Shown: in pieces, positions 51,233 through 62,286 of the stretch
How positions within the stretch are numbered: the first letter of the stretch is position 1
How the letters are laid out: every line of letters begins with the position of its first letter
NCBI GenBank assembly: GCA_018269075.1
Contig: JAFDVJ010000030.1
Location: 1 to 64,000, forward strand
Source: Acidobacteriota bacterium
Lineage (GTDB): Bacteria; Acidobacteriota; Blastocatellia; Pyrinomonadales; Pyrinomonadaceae
Direction: 5' to 3'
Length of the DNA: 64,000 nt
Translations under genes and position numbers: made by a program
Notes under the pieces: model-generated
The model's input: the letters and a program-made list of their open reading frames with translations, nothing else
Databases searched by the model: none
Told to the model about the DNA's origin: nothing

Positions 51233-53842
51233 ATGAAGACACAATGCCTGAATAAATTACTGCTGTTGGCGGTCGGGCTTCTATTCTGCGCGACCGTCCC
51301 GGCGCAACTGCCCTTTCAAAATCCCCGGCTCTCGTTCGAAGCGCGCGCGAAAGATCTGATTTCCCGTCTGACGCTCGCGGAGAAGGCCTCGCTGATGTTT
51401 GACCAGTCGCCGGCCGTTCCGCGTCTGGGAATCAAAAAATTCAACTGGTGGAGCGAGGCGCTGCACGGTCTCGCAAACAACAGCGGCGTCACGGTGTTTC
51501 CGCAGCCGATCGGGATGGCGGCCTCGTTTAACGACTCGCTCGTCTACCGGATTTTCAACGCGACCTCCGATGAAGTCCGCGCCAAATATCACGAGGCCCT
51601 GCGCAGCGGACAGGAGAACCGCCGGTTTCTCAGCCTTTCGGTCTGGACGCCGAACATCAACATCTTTCGCGACCCGCGCTGGGGGCGCGGACAGGAAACC
51701 TACGGCGAAGACCCGTATCTGACCTCGCGGATGGGCGTGATGGTCGTCCGGGGACTGCAGGGCCCGGACGACGCGAAATACCGAAAGCTGCTGGCCTGCG
51801 CCAAGCACTATGCGGTTCATTCCGGGCCCGAATGGAGCCGCCACACGCTCAATCTCAACAACGTGAATCCGCGGGATTTATGGGAGACATATCTGCCGGC
51901 TTTCAAATCCTTAGTGCAGGACGCGGACGTCAGGGAAGTGATGTGCGCCTACCAGCGTCTGGACGACGAGCCCTGCTGCGGCAGCGATCGCCTGCTGCAG
52001 AACATTCTCCGCGAAGACTTCGGCTTTAAATATATGGTCGTTTCGGACTGCGGCGCGATCACCGATTTTTATAATACTCACAAGGTCTCGTCCGATGCCG
52101 TCCACGCGGCGGCGAAAGCGGTGCTGGCGGGCACCGATGTCGAATGCGTGTGGGACGGCTACGCTTTCGGAAAGCTTCCCGAAGCCGTTTCGAGGGGGCT
52201 CGTCTCCGAAGACGAAATCGACGAGCATCTGCTGCGCGCCCTGACCCGGCGCTTCGAGCTCGGGGAAATGGACAACGACGCGCTGGTGCCCTGGACCAAA
52301 ATCCCGATGTCGGTCGTGAACAACGCCGAACATCGACGGCTCGCCCTCGAAATGGCCCGTCAATCGATGACGCTTCTTCAAAACCGGAACGGCATTCTCC
52401 CGTTAAAAAAATCCGTCGACAAAATCGCCGTCATCGGCCCGAACGCGGATAACGAACCGATGCTCTGGGGAAATTACAACGGGAAGCCGGTCCGCACGAT
52501 CTCGATTCTGAACGGCATCAGATCGAAGATCGGCGCCGGCAAAATCATCTATGACAAGGCCTGCGACCTCGTCGAGAATAAAGTCACCCAAAGTTATTTC
52601 CCGAAAACGGCCGTCGACGGAAAGCCGGGCTTGAAGGCCGTTTACTGGAACAACCGCGAATTTCAGGGCGAGAGCGTTGTTTCCGAACAAATCGCCGATC
52701 CCCTGAAACTGACGACGGCCGGCGATCACGAATTCGCTCCCGGCGTCCGGCTCGAAAACTTTTCCGCCAGATATGAAACCGAGTTTGAGGCTCCCGAAAC
52801 CGAGGAGATTGTTTTTAAGACCGGCGCGACGGGGCATTTCGAGCTGCTCGTAAACGGCGCGACGGTGGCCAAATACGATAACTGGCGCACGCTTCCGTCA
52901 AGGTTTCCGTTCAAAGTCGAGCGCGGCAAAAAGTATAAAATCGAAATCCGCTACGCACAGCTGAACAACTGGCAGGCCAATCTCGAATTCGATTTCGGAA
53001 AAGAGGTCGACGTCGATTTTACCGGCCTTCTCGACCGGCTCAAGGACACGGACACGGTGATTTTCGTCGGCGGGCTTTCCTCGCTGCTCGAAGGCGAGGA
53101 GATGCCGGTTTCGTATCCCGGATTCCGGGGCGGCGACCGCACGGACATCGAGCTTCCGGAAGTTCAGCGCGGATTGTTGAAGACCCTCAAGGCGGCCGGC
53201 AAAAAAGTGATTTTTGTAAACAATTCGGGCTCCGCCATCGCGCTGGCTCCCGAAACGGAAAGCTGCGACGCCATTTTGCAGGCCTGGTACGGCGGCGAAT
53301 CGGGCGGGCAGGCCGTCGCGGACGTGCTTTTCGGCGACTACAATCCGTCCGGCAAGCTGCCCGTGACGTTCTACAAAAGCTCGCAGCAGCTGCCGGATTT
53401 CGAAGACTACTCGATGAAGGGAAGAACGTATCGTTTTATGTCCGACCCGCTTTTCCCGTTCGGCTACGGTTTAAGCTATACGTCGTTCTCGATCGGAAAT
53501 GCCCGAATCGGCAGCGCGCAGCTCGGGAGCGGCGAAACTCTGAAGCTCCGCATCCCCGTTTCCAACACGGGCCGGCTCGACGGCACGGAAGTGGTGCAGG
53601 TTTATATCCGGAAGATCGACGACCGCAGCGGGCCCCTGAAAACTTTGAGGGGTTTTCAAAGGGTCGACGTCGGAGCGGGAAAAACGATCACGGCGGCGAT
53701 CGATCTGCCGTATAAAGCATTTGAATTTTATGACGAAAGCCGGCTGAAAACGGCCGTGACGCCCGGCGATTACGAAGTCTGGTACGGCAGCAGCTCGGCG
53801 TCGGAAGACCTCAAGATGATCAGGGTCGGCATCGCTCGGTGA
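51233..53842 (+). CDS. GH3 beta-xylosidase/beta-glucosidase-like enzyme
   Basis: 869 residues, exported (MKTQCLNKLLLLAVGLLFCATVPAQ). Order: GH3 N-domain (~30-330; WWSEALHGL, SPNIN-type TPNINIFRDPRWGRGQETYGEDP, KHYAVHSGPEWSRH, nucleophile Asp in VVSDCGAI), C-domain (NRNGILPLKK, IAVIGPNAD) with an inserted PA14-like sandwich (~455-600; GLKAVYWNNREFQGE, VRLENFSARYETEF), and a terminal FnIII (LDGTEVVQVYIRK). This architecture is typical of xylan 1,4-beta-xylosidases. In-frame ATG 51173 overlaps the previous stop (ATGA) and may couple translation, but 51233 starts the signal peptide. Confidence 0.93.
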   Translation: MKTQCLNKLLLLAVGLLFCATVPAQLPFQNPRLSFEARAKDLISRLTLAEKASLMFDQSPAVPRLGIKKFNWWSEALHGLANNSGVTVFPQPIGMAASFNDSLVYRIFNATSDEVRAKYHEALRSGQENRRFLSLSVWTPNINIFRDPRWGRGQETYGEDPYLTSRMGVMVVRGLQGPDDAKYRKLLACAKHYAVHSGPEWSRHTLNLNNVNPRDLWETYLPAFKSLVQDADVREVMCAYQRLDDEPCCGSDRLLQNILREDFGFKYMVVSDCGAITDFYNTHKVSSDAVHAAAKAVLAGTDVECVWDGYAFGKLPEAVSRGLVSEDEIDEHLLRALTRRFELGEMDNDALVPWTKIPMSVVNNAEHRRLALEMARQSMTLLQNRNGILPLKKSVDKIAVIGPNADNEPMLWGNYNGKPVRTISILNGIRSKIGAGKIIYDKACDLVENKVTQSYFPKTAVDGKPGLKAVYWNNREFQGESVVSEQIADPLKLTTAGDHEFAPGVRLENFSARYETEFEAPETEEIVFKTGATGHFELLVNGATVAKYDNWRTLPSRFPFKVERGKKYKIEIRYAQLNNWQANLEFDFGKEVDVDFTGLLDRLKDTDTVIFVGGLSSLLEGEEMPVSYPGFRGGDRTDIELPEVQRGLLKTLKAAGKKVIFVNNSGSAIALAPETESCDAILQAWYGGESGGQAVADVLFGDYNPSGKLPVTFYKSSQQLPDFEDYSMKGRTYRFMSDPLFPFGYGLSYTSFSIGNARIGSAQLGSGETLKLRIPVSNTGRLDGTEVVQVYIRKIDDRSGPLKTLRGFQRVDVGAGKTITAAIDLPYKAFEFYDESRLKTAVTPGDYEVWYGSSSASEDLKMIRVGIAR

Positions 53843-53857
53843 GCATTATACGATTGA

Positions 53858-55108
<1,251 letters not shown>

Positions 55109-55185
55109 AGCAAAAAACTGCCCGGTCGATTTCGGCTTTTTTCTGATTGACAGGTAAAATTCGGCGAACGTATCGCCTGACCATT

Positions 55186-56760
55186 ATGAATTTGAACGGA
55201 TTAAACTTTTGCGGCAAAACACGTTTCGGAACCGGCGCTTCGACCTTTCGCGCCGTCAACCCGGCGACCGGAGAAACGCTATCGCCCGATTTTTTCGAAG
55301 CGACTCCGGCCGAAGCGGCCGAAACCGCCGGCCGGGCACACGAAGCGTTTCAGAGGTATCGCGCCAAAAGCGGCGCGGAAAAAGCCCGGTTTCTCGACGC
55401 GATCGCCGATGAAATTCTGGAGCTCGGAGAGGCCCTGATCGATCGCTGTTCGGCCGAAACCGGATTGCCGCCGGCCCGGCTGATCGGCGAGCGCGGGCGG
55501 ACGATCAATCAGCTTAAGCTGTTCGCGCAGCTGCTTCGCGAAGGCTCGTGGGTGGACGCCCGGATCGACCGGGCCGTGCCCGAAAGACAGCCGCTGCCGA
55601 AGCCGGACGTGCGGAGTATGGAAAGGCCGCTCGGGCCGGTCGCCGTGTTCGGCGCGAGCAATTTTCCGCTCGCGTTTTCGGTCGCGGGCGGCGACACCGT
55701 CGCGGCTCTGGCGGCCGGCTGCAGCGTCGTCGTCAAGGCGCATCCGGCGCATCCCGGCACCTGCGAGATGATTGCCGCCGCCATTCAAAAAGCCTGTGCG
55801 AAATGCGATCTGCCGGACGCGGTTTTTTCGATGGTCCACGGCGTGTCGGTCGAGGTCGGAATGGCGCTGGTCAGGCATCCGCTGATCAAGGCCGTCGGAT
55901 TTACCGGATCTTTCAAGGGCGGAAAAGCCATTTTCGACGCGGCCGCCGCGCGCGCCGAGCCGATTCCGGTCTATGCCGAGATGGGAAGCGTCAACCCGGT
56001 TTTCATCTTGCCCGAAGCGCTCCGCCGAAACGGCGAAACGATCGCCGTCGGGCTCGCCGGTTCGGTCACGCTCGGCGTCGGCCAATTCTGCACCAATCCG
56101 GGAGTTTTCATTATGGAAGATTCGTACGAATCAAAGCTGTTCGAACTGAAACTGGCGGAAAACATTCGAAAAACGACGGCCGGCGTGATGCTCACGAACG
56201 GCATCCGGCAAGCCTACGAGAACGGCGTAAAGACGCTCGCCGCTCAACCCGGAGTCGAGCTCGTCGCCGAGGGCGAAAACGACGATCAAAACCGCTCGCC
56301 GGCGCGTTTTCTGAAGACCGGCGCCGCTTCTTTCTTATCCGACCGGCATCTGGAAGAGGAGGTTTTCGGGCCCTCGACGCTGGCGGTCGTGGCCGGCCGT
56401 CGGGACGAGGTGTTCGAAATCGCCCGGAACCTCAAAGGCCATCTGACGGCCAGTCTCTTCGGCACCGGCGATGATTTCGAAAACTACCGCGAATTGATCG
56501 CCGTTCTCGAACAAAAAGTCGGCCGGCTGATCGTCAACGAATTTCCGACCGGCGTCGAAGTCTGCCACGCGATGCATCACGGCGGCCCTTTTCCGGCGAC
56601 GACCGACCGCCGGACGACTTCGGTCGGCACGCGGGCGATCACCAGATTCACGAGCCCGGTCTGCTATCAGAATTTTCCCGATTCTCTGCTGCCCGACGAG
56701 TTAAAAGACGACAACCCGCTCGGCATCTGGCGGATCGTCGACGGAAACCGGGAGCCGTAA
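55186..56760 (+). CDS. Alpha-ketoglutarate semialdehyde dehydrogenase (2,5-dioxovalerate dehydrogenase)
   Basis: 524 residues. NADP-type aldehyde dehydrogenase of the KGSADH family. N-terminal FRAVNPATGE, PLGPVAVFGASNFPLAFSVAGGDTVAALAAGCSVVVKAHPAHP (the family-specific variant with KAHP in place of KPSE), GFTGSFKGGKAIF, catalytic Glu in YAEMGSVNPVF and Cys in GVGQFCTNPG. Ends NPLGIWRIVDGN as in the family. Converts 2,5-dioxopentanoate to 2-oxoglutarate, last step of the Weimberg route, feeding the TCA cycle. Cytosolic. Confidence 0.93.
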   Translation: MNLNGLNFCGKTRFGTGASTFRAVNPATGETLSPDFFEATPAEAAETAGRAHEAFQRYRAKSGAEKARFLDAIADEILELGEALIDRCSAETGLPPARLIGERGRTINQLKLFAQLLREGSWVDARIDRAVPERQPLPKPDVRSMERPLGPVAVFGASNFPLAFSVAGGDTVAALAAGCSVVVKAHPAHPGTCEMIAAAIQKACAKCDLPDAVFSMVHGVSVEVGMALVRHPLIKAVGFTGSFKGGKAIFDAAAARAEPIPVYAEMGSVNPVFILPEALRRNGETIAVGLAGSVTLGVGQFCTNPGVFIMEDSYESKLFELKLAENIRKTTAGVMLTNGIRQAYENGVKTLAAQPGVELVAEGENDDQNRSPARFLKTGAASFLSDRHLEEEVFGPSTLAVVAGRRDEVFEIARNLKGHLTASLFGTGDDFENYRELIAVLEQKVGRLIVNEFPTGVEVCHAMHHGGPFPATTDRRTTSVGTRAITRFTSPVCYQNFPDSLLPDELKDDNPLGIWRIVDGNREP

Positions 56761-56921
56761 TCAGAGCGGGCCCGGGAGAATTTCCGAAAAACTATGACGA
56801 GGATTTCGACGGGACGCCGTTAAAAAGAAAAAACGCCGGCGCGGCCGGCGTCGAATCGCCGGGCCGCAAAATCATCGCGGGCTTTGACGGCGCGGCGTTT
56901 TTCTACAAAGACGATTAAAAA
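56761..56921. other. Spacer between KGSADH and dehydratase genes with GC hairpin and an open frame lacking a start
   Basis: Contains CGCCGGCGCGGCCGGCG palindrome at ~56834-56850. One frame is open from within the upstream gene to a stop at 56916-56918 and would read ...PKNYDEDFDGTPLKRKNAG... ending IIAGFDGAAFFYKDD; it has protein-like composition but no ATG, GTG or TTG start, so it is not called a gene. Confidence 0.4.
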
Positions 56922-58637
56922 ATGAAAAAGAAATTAAGAAGCTCCGAGTGGTTCGGCAAAAACGATAAGATGGGCTTTGTGCATCGTTCCTGGCTGCGAA
57001 ATCAGGGTTACCCGGACGATCATTTTCGCGGTCGGCCGGTGATTGGAATCTGCAATACCTGGTCGGATCTCACGCCCTGCAACGGGCATCTGCGGGACTT
57101 TGCCGAAATCGTCAAAAAAGGCGTTCTCGAAGCCGGCGGTTTTCCGCTGGAATTTCCCGTCATGTCTTTGGGCGAAACGATTATGCGCCCGACGACGATG
57201 CTTTTCCGGAATCTGGTCAGTATGGACGTCGAAGAATCGATCCGGGCCAATCCGATCGACGGCGTGGTGCTCCTGACGGGCTGCGACAAGACGACGCCGG
57301 CGACGCTGATGGGCGCGTGCAGCGTCGATTTGCCGACGCTCGTCGTTCCGGGCGGCCCGATGCTCAACGGCCGCTACAAAGGCGGCTCGATCGGTTCGGG
57401 CTCGTTTAACTGGATGATCAAGGAAAAGCAGAAGACGGAGGATTTTTCGGACGAAGACCTGATGGAAGCCGAAATTTGCGCCGCCCGCAGCCCCGGTCAC
57501 TGCAACACGATGGGCACGGCTTCGACGATGGCGACGATGGCGGAAACCCTCGGTCTGACCCTGCCCGGAATGTCGGCGATTCCGGCGGTCGACGCGCGCA
57601 AAAAAGTTCTGGCGCAGCTTTCGGGAAGACGCATCGTCGAAATGGTCGACGAAGATCTGAAGCTCTCGAAGATTCTCACCCGCGAGGCTTTCGAAAACTC
57701 GATCGTCGTCAACGCGGCGGTCGGCGGTTCGACCAATCTGATCGTTCATCTGCTGGCGATCGCCGGGCGGATCGGCGTCGGGCTGACGCTCGAGGATTTC
57801 GACGCGATCGGCAGCAAAATCCCGCTTCTGGTCAATTTAATGCCGTCCGGCAAGTTTTTGATGGAGGATTATTTTTACGCCGGAGGGCTGCCCGTCGTTT
57901 TGAACGAGCTGGACGGAATGCTTCACGGCGATTGTCTGACCGTCAACGGTAAAACGATCCGGGAAAACAACGAAAAAGCCGTCTGCTACAACCGCGAAGT
58001 GATTTTTTCAATCGACGAGCCGCTCAAAAAAGAAGCGGGAATCGCGGTTCTGAAGGGGAATTTATGCGAAAACGGAGCGGTCATCAAACCTTCGGCGGCG
58101 ACTCCGAAACTGATGAAGCATCGCGGAAAAGCCGTTGTTTTCGAAAGTATGGAGGATTATCACGAACGGATCGACGATCCGAATCTCGAGATCGACGAAA
58201 ATTCGGTCATCGTGCTCAAGGGCGTCGGGCCGAAGGGCTATCCCGGAATGCCCGAAGTCGGCAATGTCGATTTGCCGGAAAAGCTGATTTTGAAGGGCGT
58301 CAAAGATATGGTGCGGATTTCGGACGGGCGGATGAGCGGCACGGCCTACGGAACGGTCGTCCTGCACGTGTCGCCCGAATCGGCCGTCGGCGGCACTCTC
58401 GCGCTGGTGCAGAACGGCGATTTCATCGAATTGGACGTCGAAAATCGAAGACTGCACCTGGACGTTTCGGACGAAGAGCTGGCAAGACGCAAAGCGCACT
58501 GGAACGCGCCCGAAGCTTTGGCCGAACGCGGCTACGTCAAACTCTATATCGACCACGTCGAACAGGCCGAAAAAGGCTGCGATCTGGATATTCTGGCCGG
58601 AAAATCGGGTTCGGAAGTCGCCCGGGATCTGCACTAG
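56922..58637 (+). CDS. IlvD/Edd-family pentonate dehydratase (L-arabonate or D-xylonate dehydratase)
   Basis: 571 residues. Fe-S dehydratase: cluster Cys in TWSDLTPCNGHL, LTGCDKTTPATLMG and SPGHCNTMGTASTMATM; Mg-site region GGSTNLIVHLLAIA; C-terminal SDGRMSGTAYGTVVLHVSPESAVGG. The motif set PCN / GCDK / HCNTMGT is that of the aldonate dehydratase branch rather than branched-chain IlvD, and the context (FAH dehydratase plus KGSADH) supports pentonate dehydration to 2-keto-3-deoxypentonate. Which pentonate is undetermined. Cytosolic. Confidence 0.9.
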   Translation: MKKKLRSSEWFGKNDKMGFVHRSWLRNQGYPDDHFRGRPVIGICNTWSDLTPCNGHLRDFAEIVKKGVLEAGGFPLEFPVMSLGETIMRPTTMLFRNLVSMDVEESIRANPIDGVVLLTGCDKTTPATLMGACSVDLPTLVVPGGPMLNGRYKGGSIGSGSFNWMIKEKQKTEDFSDEDLMEAEICAARSPGHCNTMGTASTMATMAETLGLTLPGMSAIPAVDARKKVLAQLSGRRIVEMVDEDLKLSKILTREAFENSIVVNAAVGGSTNLIVHLLAIAGRIGVGLTLEDFDAIGSKIPLLVNLMPSGKFLMEDYFYAGGLPVVLNELDGMLHGDCLTVNGKTIRENNEKAVCYNREVIFSIDEPLKKEAGIAVLKGNLCENGAVIKPSAATPKLMKHRGKAVVFESMEDYHERIDDPNLEIDENSVIVLKGVGPKGYPGMPEVGNVDLPEKLILKGVKDMVRISDGRMSGTAYGTVVLHVSPESAVGGTLALVQNGDFIELDVENRRLHLDVSDEELARRKAHWNAPEALAERGYVKLYIDHVEQAEKGCDLDILAGKSGSEVARDLH

Positions 58638-58693
58638 GCGGCGAAATCCGCGAAGAAACGCGAAAAAGCCGCCAATTGTAAGTCAAAGAATCT

Positions 58694-59527
58694 ATGAAAA
58701 TTTACAAAGTAAAATCGGGAATTTTGATCGAATCGGAAGATCGATTTTATCTTCAAAATTCGGATTGGGACGAGTTTATCGATTCCGACGAGCTGTTCGC
58801 CAAAACAAGCCGCCTGATCGCGGCCGCGACACCGCTCGCCAACGGCGAAGATTTAATCAGAAACGAGCTTTTGCCGCCGATCGGGTCGCAGGAAATCTGG
58901 GCCAGCGGCGTGACCTATTTCAACAGCAAGCTCGCCCGCGAGCAGGAATCGAAAGACGCCGGCGGCGGCGATTTTTATGCCCGGGTCTATGTCGCCGACC
59001 GGCCCGAACTGTTTTTCAAATCGGCGGGCTTCCGGGCCGTCGGGTCGGGCGGAAAAGTGCGGATCCGGCGGGATTCGACGTGGGACGTGCCCGAACCGGA
59101 GCTGACGCTTTTGATCAGTTCCGGCGGGAAAATCGTCGGTTTCACGATCGGGAACGATATGAGCTCGCGCAGCATCGAGGGCCAAAATCCGCTTTACCTG
59201 CCGCAGGCCAAAAGCTACGATGGAAGCGCCGCCGTCGGACCGTGCATTCTGGTTTCGGAAGCGCCGCCGGCCCGAGAAACCGAAATCGAAATGATCGTCC
59301 GTCGAAACGGCGAAACCGTTTTCGAGGGGAAAACCGATCTCGGACAGATCAGGCGGGATTTCGACGAGCTGGCTTCGTGGCTTTTCCGGGAGATGTCGTT
59401 TCCGGCGGGCTGTTTTTTGATGACCGGAACCGGTATCATTCCGTCGAACGACTTTACTCTCCGGAGCGGCGATGAAATCCGCATCACGATCGAGCCGATC
59501 GGGACGCTCGTCAATTTTGTCGAATAA
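58694..59527 (+). CDS. FAH-family 2-keto-3-deoxypentonate dehydratase
   Basis: 277 residues. Fumarylacetoacetate-hydrolase fold: IWASGVTYFNSKLAREQES, ERPELFFK-type DRPELFFKSAGFRAVG, metal ligands expected in DVPEPELTLLI and the IGNDMSSRSIEGQNPLYLPQAKSYDGSAAVGPCI loop, then LFREMSFPAGCFLMTGTGI. Dehydrates 2-keto-3-deoxy-arabinonate/xylonate to 2,5-dioxopentanoate. Sits between the IlvD-type gene (56 bp upstream) and the transporter (6 bp downstream), completing the pathway segment. Confidence 0.9.
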   Translation: MKIYKVKSGILIESEDRFYLQNSDWDEFIDSDELFAKTSRLIAAATPLANGEDLIRNELLPPIGSQEIWASGVTYFNSKLAREQESKDAGGGDFYARVYVADRPELFFKSAGFRAVGSGGKVRIRRDSTWDVPEPELTLLISSGGKIVGFTIGNDMSSRSIEGQNPLYLPQAKSYDGSAAVGPCILVSEAPPARETEIEMIVRRNGETVFEGKTDLGQIRRDFDELASWLFREMSFPAGCFLMTGTGIIPSNDFTLRSGDEIRITIEPIGTLVNFVE

Positions 59528-59533
59528 AAAATT

Positions 59534-60835
59534 ATGGAAAATTTCCGGGACCACGAAATCGAGAAACGGACAAGGCGGAAAATCACCAAAAGGCTGATGC
59601 CTTTTCTGATTTTTCTTTTTATTCTGGCATACATCGACCGCGTCAATGTCGGCTATGCCAATCTCGAGATGTCAAAGGATTTGGGCTTTGATCCGGAAAT
59701 TTTCGGTTTCGGCGCGGGAATTTTCTTTTTCGGTTATTTTCTGCTCGAGATTCCGGGAACGCTGATCGTCGAAAATTGGAGCGCGAGAAAATGGCTCGCC
59801 CGGATCATCATTTCGTGGGGATTTTTGGCGATTTTTATGGGTTTTATTCAAAATACGACCCATTTTTACACCATCCGTTTTCTGCTCGGACTGGCCGAAG
59901 CGGGTTTTTTCCCCGGCATCATCGTTTACCTGAGCCATTGGTTTCGTTATCAGGACCGGGCAAAAGCGGTGGCGATGTTTATGACCGCGCTGCCGTTCGC
60001 CAATATTTTCGGCTCGCCGATTTCGGGCTTGATTCTGGGCGTCAACTGGCTCGGGCTGGCCGGTTGGCGGTGGGTTTTCATCGTCGAAGGCATTCCTGCC
60101 GTCGTCTTCGGAATCGTCACCGTCTTTTATCTGACCGATCAGCCGAAAGACGCGGATTGGCTCGATGAAAGCGAACGCGATTGGATCGCCGGCGAGCTCG
60201 AACGCGAGAAACAAGCCAAAAAAGCCGTCAAACATTTTACGATTGCCGAGGCTTTCAGGAATCGAAATGTGATCATTCTGGCGGCCGCCTATTTCTTTGC
60301 GGTCATCTGTGTTTACGGTTTCACCTTCTGGCTGCCGACCATTTTGAAGGGGTTGTCGGGCTTTTCAAATCTGCAGGTCTCGTTGATCGCGGCCCTGCCG
60401 TACTGCGCGGGGCTGATTGCGATGCTGTTTCTCGGATGGTCGTCCGATCGCCGGAACGAACGCCGCTGGCATACCGCGATTTCGCTGCTGGCGGTTTGTC
60501 TGGGCCTGTTTTTGAGCTCGCTTTTTCTGGATAACGTTTATCTGGCGATCGCCGTTTTCTGTCTCGCCGGTGCCGGGCTTTACAGTTATCTGCCTTCGTT
60601 CTGGGCCTTGCCGACGGCTTTTCTAACGGAATCCGCGGCCGCCGCTTCGATCGGCCTGATAAACTCGGTCGGAAATCTGGGCGGTTTTGCCGGACCGTAT
60701 ATCGTCGGTTATCTGACCAATAAAACGGGCACTTTTTATTCGGGAGTGATCTTTCTGTCGGGTTCGGCGTTAGCCGCGGCGGTGCTGGTTTTAATGGTCA
60801 AAGCCGCAAATATTTCCGAACGGAAGCAAGGTTGA
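59534..60835 (+). CDS. MFS transporter, ACS/tartrate-phthalate-like
   Basis: 433 residues, about 12 helices. N-terminus KRLMPFLIFLFILAYIDRVNVGYANLEM is typical of the ACS subfamily for sugar acids, tartrate and phthalate; then FGYFLLEIPGTLIVENWSARKWLARI and LGLAEAGFFPGIIVYLSHWF. Six bases after the FAH gene; likely takes up a pentonate or related sugar acid into the Weimberg route. A solo end of the MITE-like element lies just after it (60844-60867). Confidence 0.88.
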   Translation: MENFRDHEIEKRTRRKITKRLMPFLIFLFILAYIDRVNVGYANLEMSKDLGFDPEIFGFGAGIFFFGYFLLEIPGTLIVENWSARKWLARIIISWGFLAIFMGFIQNTTHFYTIRFLLGLAEAGFFPGIIVYLSHWFRYQDRAKAVAMFMTALPFANIFGSPISGLILGVNWLGLAGWRWVFIVEGIPAVVFGIVTVFYLTDQPKDADWLDESERDWIAGELEREKQAKKAVKHFTIAEAFRNRNVIILAAAYFFAVICVYGFTFWLPTILKGLSGFSNLQVSLIAALPYCAGLIAMLFLGWSSDRRNERRWHTAISLLAVCLGLFLSSLFLDNVYLAIAVFCLAGAGLYSYLPSFWALPTAFLTESAAAASIGLINSVGNLGGFAGPYIVGYLTNKTGTFYSGVIFLSGSALAAAVLVLMVKAANISERKQG

Positions 60836-60843
60836 TTTCAGAC

Positions 60844-60867
60844 AGGTTTTGTCACGCACTACAATTA
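60844..60867. repeat. Solo terminal repeat of the MITE-like family
   Basis: AGGTTTTGTCACGCACTACAAT matches the right terminal repeat of H1 (AAGTTGTGTCACAAACTATAAT) at 17 of 22 positions. No element body is next to it. It may be a footprint, or chance. Confidence 0.4.
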
Positions 60868-61010
60868 CCGGGCGGGCGCGCCGCCCGGGAGAAAAAAGCG
60901 GTCGTTCGTCAAATTAGAATTTACTTTTCCCTTTATTTTTCGAATTTCAAAGATCAGCCGGCGAATCCCAAAATCGCGGTTCGGTTTTCATCTAAAAATC
61001 AGGTAAAACT

Positions 61011-61877
61011 ATGAAAAAATTTTTGCTTATTATTTTGGCGGTATTTTCATCGGTTCCTGTTTTCGGACAGGATTCTCAATATCAGTTCGGGCCCGAGTCC
61101 AAAAGACAGGACGGAATTCCGCAGGGAACCGTCACCCGGGTCCTTTTCGAAAGCAAGCTTTACGGCAATTTTCGCTATTATTACCTATACGTTCCGGCCC
61201 AGTATGATCCGTCGAAACCGGCCGCTTTGATGGTCTTTCAGGACGGTTACGCCTATCTTCGCGAAGACGGAGATTTTCGGGCAGGGATCGTTTTCGACAA
61301 CCTGATCGCCAAAAAACAAATGCCCGTCACGATCGGCTTGTTCGTCAATCCGGGGCATTCGAGCAAAGAGTTTCCCGAAATATTTTTCCGCAGCAGCAAT
61401 CGCAGCGACGAATACGACGAGCTGAGCGACCGCTATACCGACTTTCTGCTCAAGGAGCTGATTCCCGAAATCAAAAAACAATACAGCATTTCCGATGACC
61501 GCAAAATGCACGCGATCGGCGGGCTTTCCTCCGGCGGGATCTGCGCCTTTACGGCGGCCTGGCAGCGCCCGGATTATTTCAGCAAAGTGATGAGCCACAT
61601 CGGCAGCTTTACCGATATCAAGGGCGGAAACGAGTATCCCAACATCATCCGAAAGGGCTCGAAAAAAGACATTAAAGTGTTTCTGCAGGACGGGACCGGC
61701 GATCTCGATAACATTCACGGAAATTGGTGGCTGGCCAATCTGGAGGTCGAAGCCTCTCTGAAATTCAAGGGCTACGAATATAAATTCGAAAAAGGAACCG
61801 GCTCGCACAGCGGCAAACACGGCGGAGCGATTTTCCCCGAATCTCTGGTCTGGCTCTGGAGCGACATTCCGAAATGA
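61011..61877 (+). CDS. CE1/enterochelin-esterase-like exported esterase
   Basis: 288 residues, signal peptide MKKFLLIILAVFSSVPVFG. Alpha/beta-hydrolase: RYYYLYVPAQYDPSKPAALMVFQDG, Ser in IGGLSSGGICAF, His in GSHSGKHGG. ‘VFQDG’ and the acidic start of each strand are common in secreted acetyl- or feruloyl-esterases of planctomycetes and acidobacteria. Third CE1-type gene of the island. It has its own AGG-type ribosome site. Confidence 0.82.
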   Translation: MKKFLLIILAVFSSVPVFGQDSQYQFGPESKRQDGIPQGTVTRVLFESKLYGNFRYYYLYVPAQYDPSKPAALMVFQDGYAYLREDGDFRAGIVFDNLIAKKQMPVTIGLFVNPGHSSKEFPEIFFRSSNRSDEYDELSDRYTDFLLKELIPEIKKQYSISDDRKMHAIGGLSSGGICAFTAAWQRPDYFSKVMSHIGSFTDIKGGNEYPNIIRKGSKKDIKVFLQDGTGDLDNIHGNWWLANLEVEASLKFKGYEYKFEKGTGSHSGKHGGAIFPESLVWLWSDIPK

Positions 61878-61965
61878 CGCCGGTTATCGAACATTTAAAT
61901 GGTCTTTGAAAATTAAATCCGACCAAAGCCTGTGCAACAGGCTCAATTCGGAATGATCGTCGAAT

Positions 61966-62143
61966 TTATAGTGTGCGACCGGAATTGTTGAAATAATGAG
62001 TGTTAACTTCGCGGCCGGTTCTAAATCATCCACTAAAAAGACGAAAGAAATTTAGTGTTTTTAGTATTTTTAGCGGAAGATCAAAAAAGCCAACGCGACC
62101 GGAATCGCCGCTTTTTCCAATAAGTTCTGTCGCTAACTATTAA
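61966..62143. mobile_element. MITE-like element, copy H3 (complete, inverted)
   Basis: 178 bp, opposite orientation to H1. Read on the minus strand it has terminal repeat TTAATAGTTAGCGACAGAAC, then GGAAAAAGCGGCGATTCCGG, GTCGCGTTGGC, T-run, GATCTTCCGCTAAA and the hairpin, and ends with TTATAGTGTGCGACCGG as the other terminal repeat. Nearly identical to H1 over the middle 80 bp. Lies in the 409-bp spacer 61878-62286; the rest of that spacer is featureless AT-rich sequence with a purine-rich ribosome site for the next gene. Confidence 0.75.
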
Positions 62144-62286
62144 GATACCACTTTCGATGCGGCCGTCATCGGACAAACGCCCCGGATTTATGATCCAAAA
62201 AAAAAATTAGCGTTTTTTTATCAGTTCGTCGCTTTTATGATTGAGGCGAAAAAAAAGCCAAAAAAAATAATGATAGAGGAGATGAA

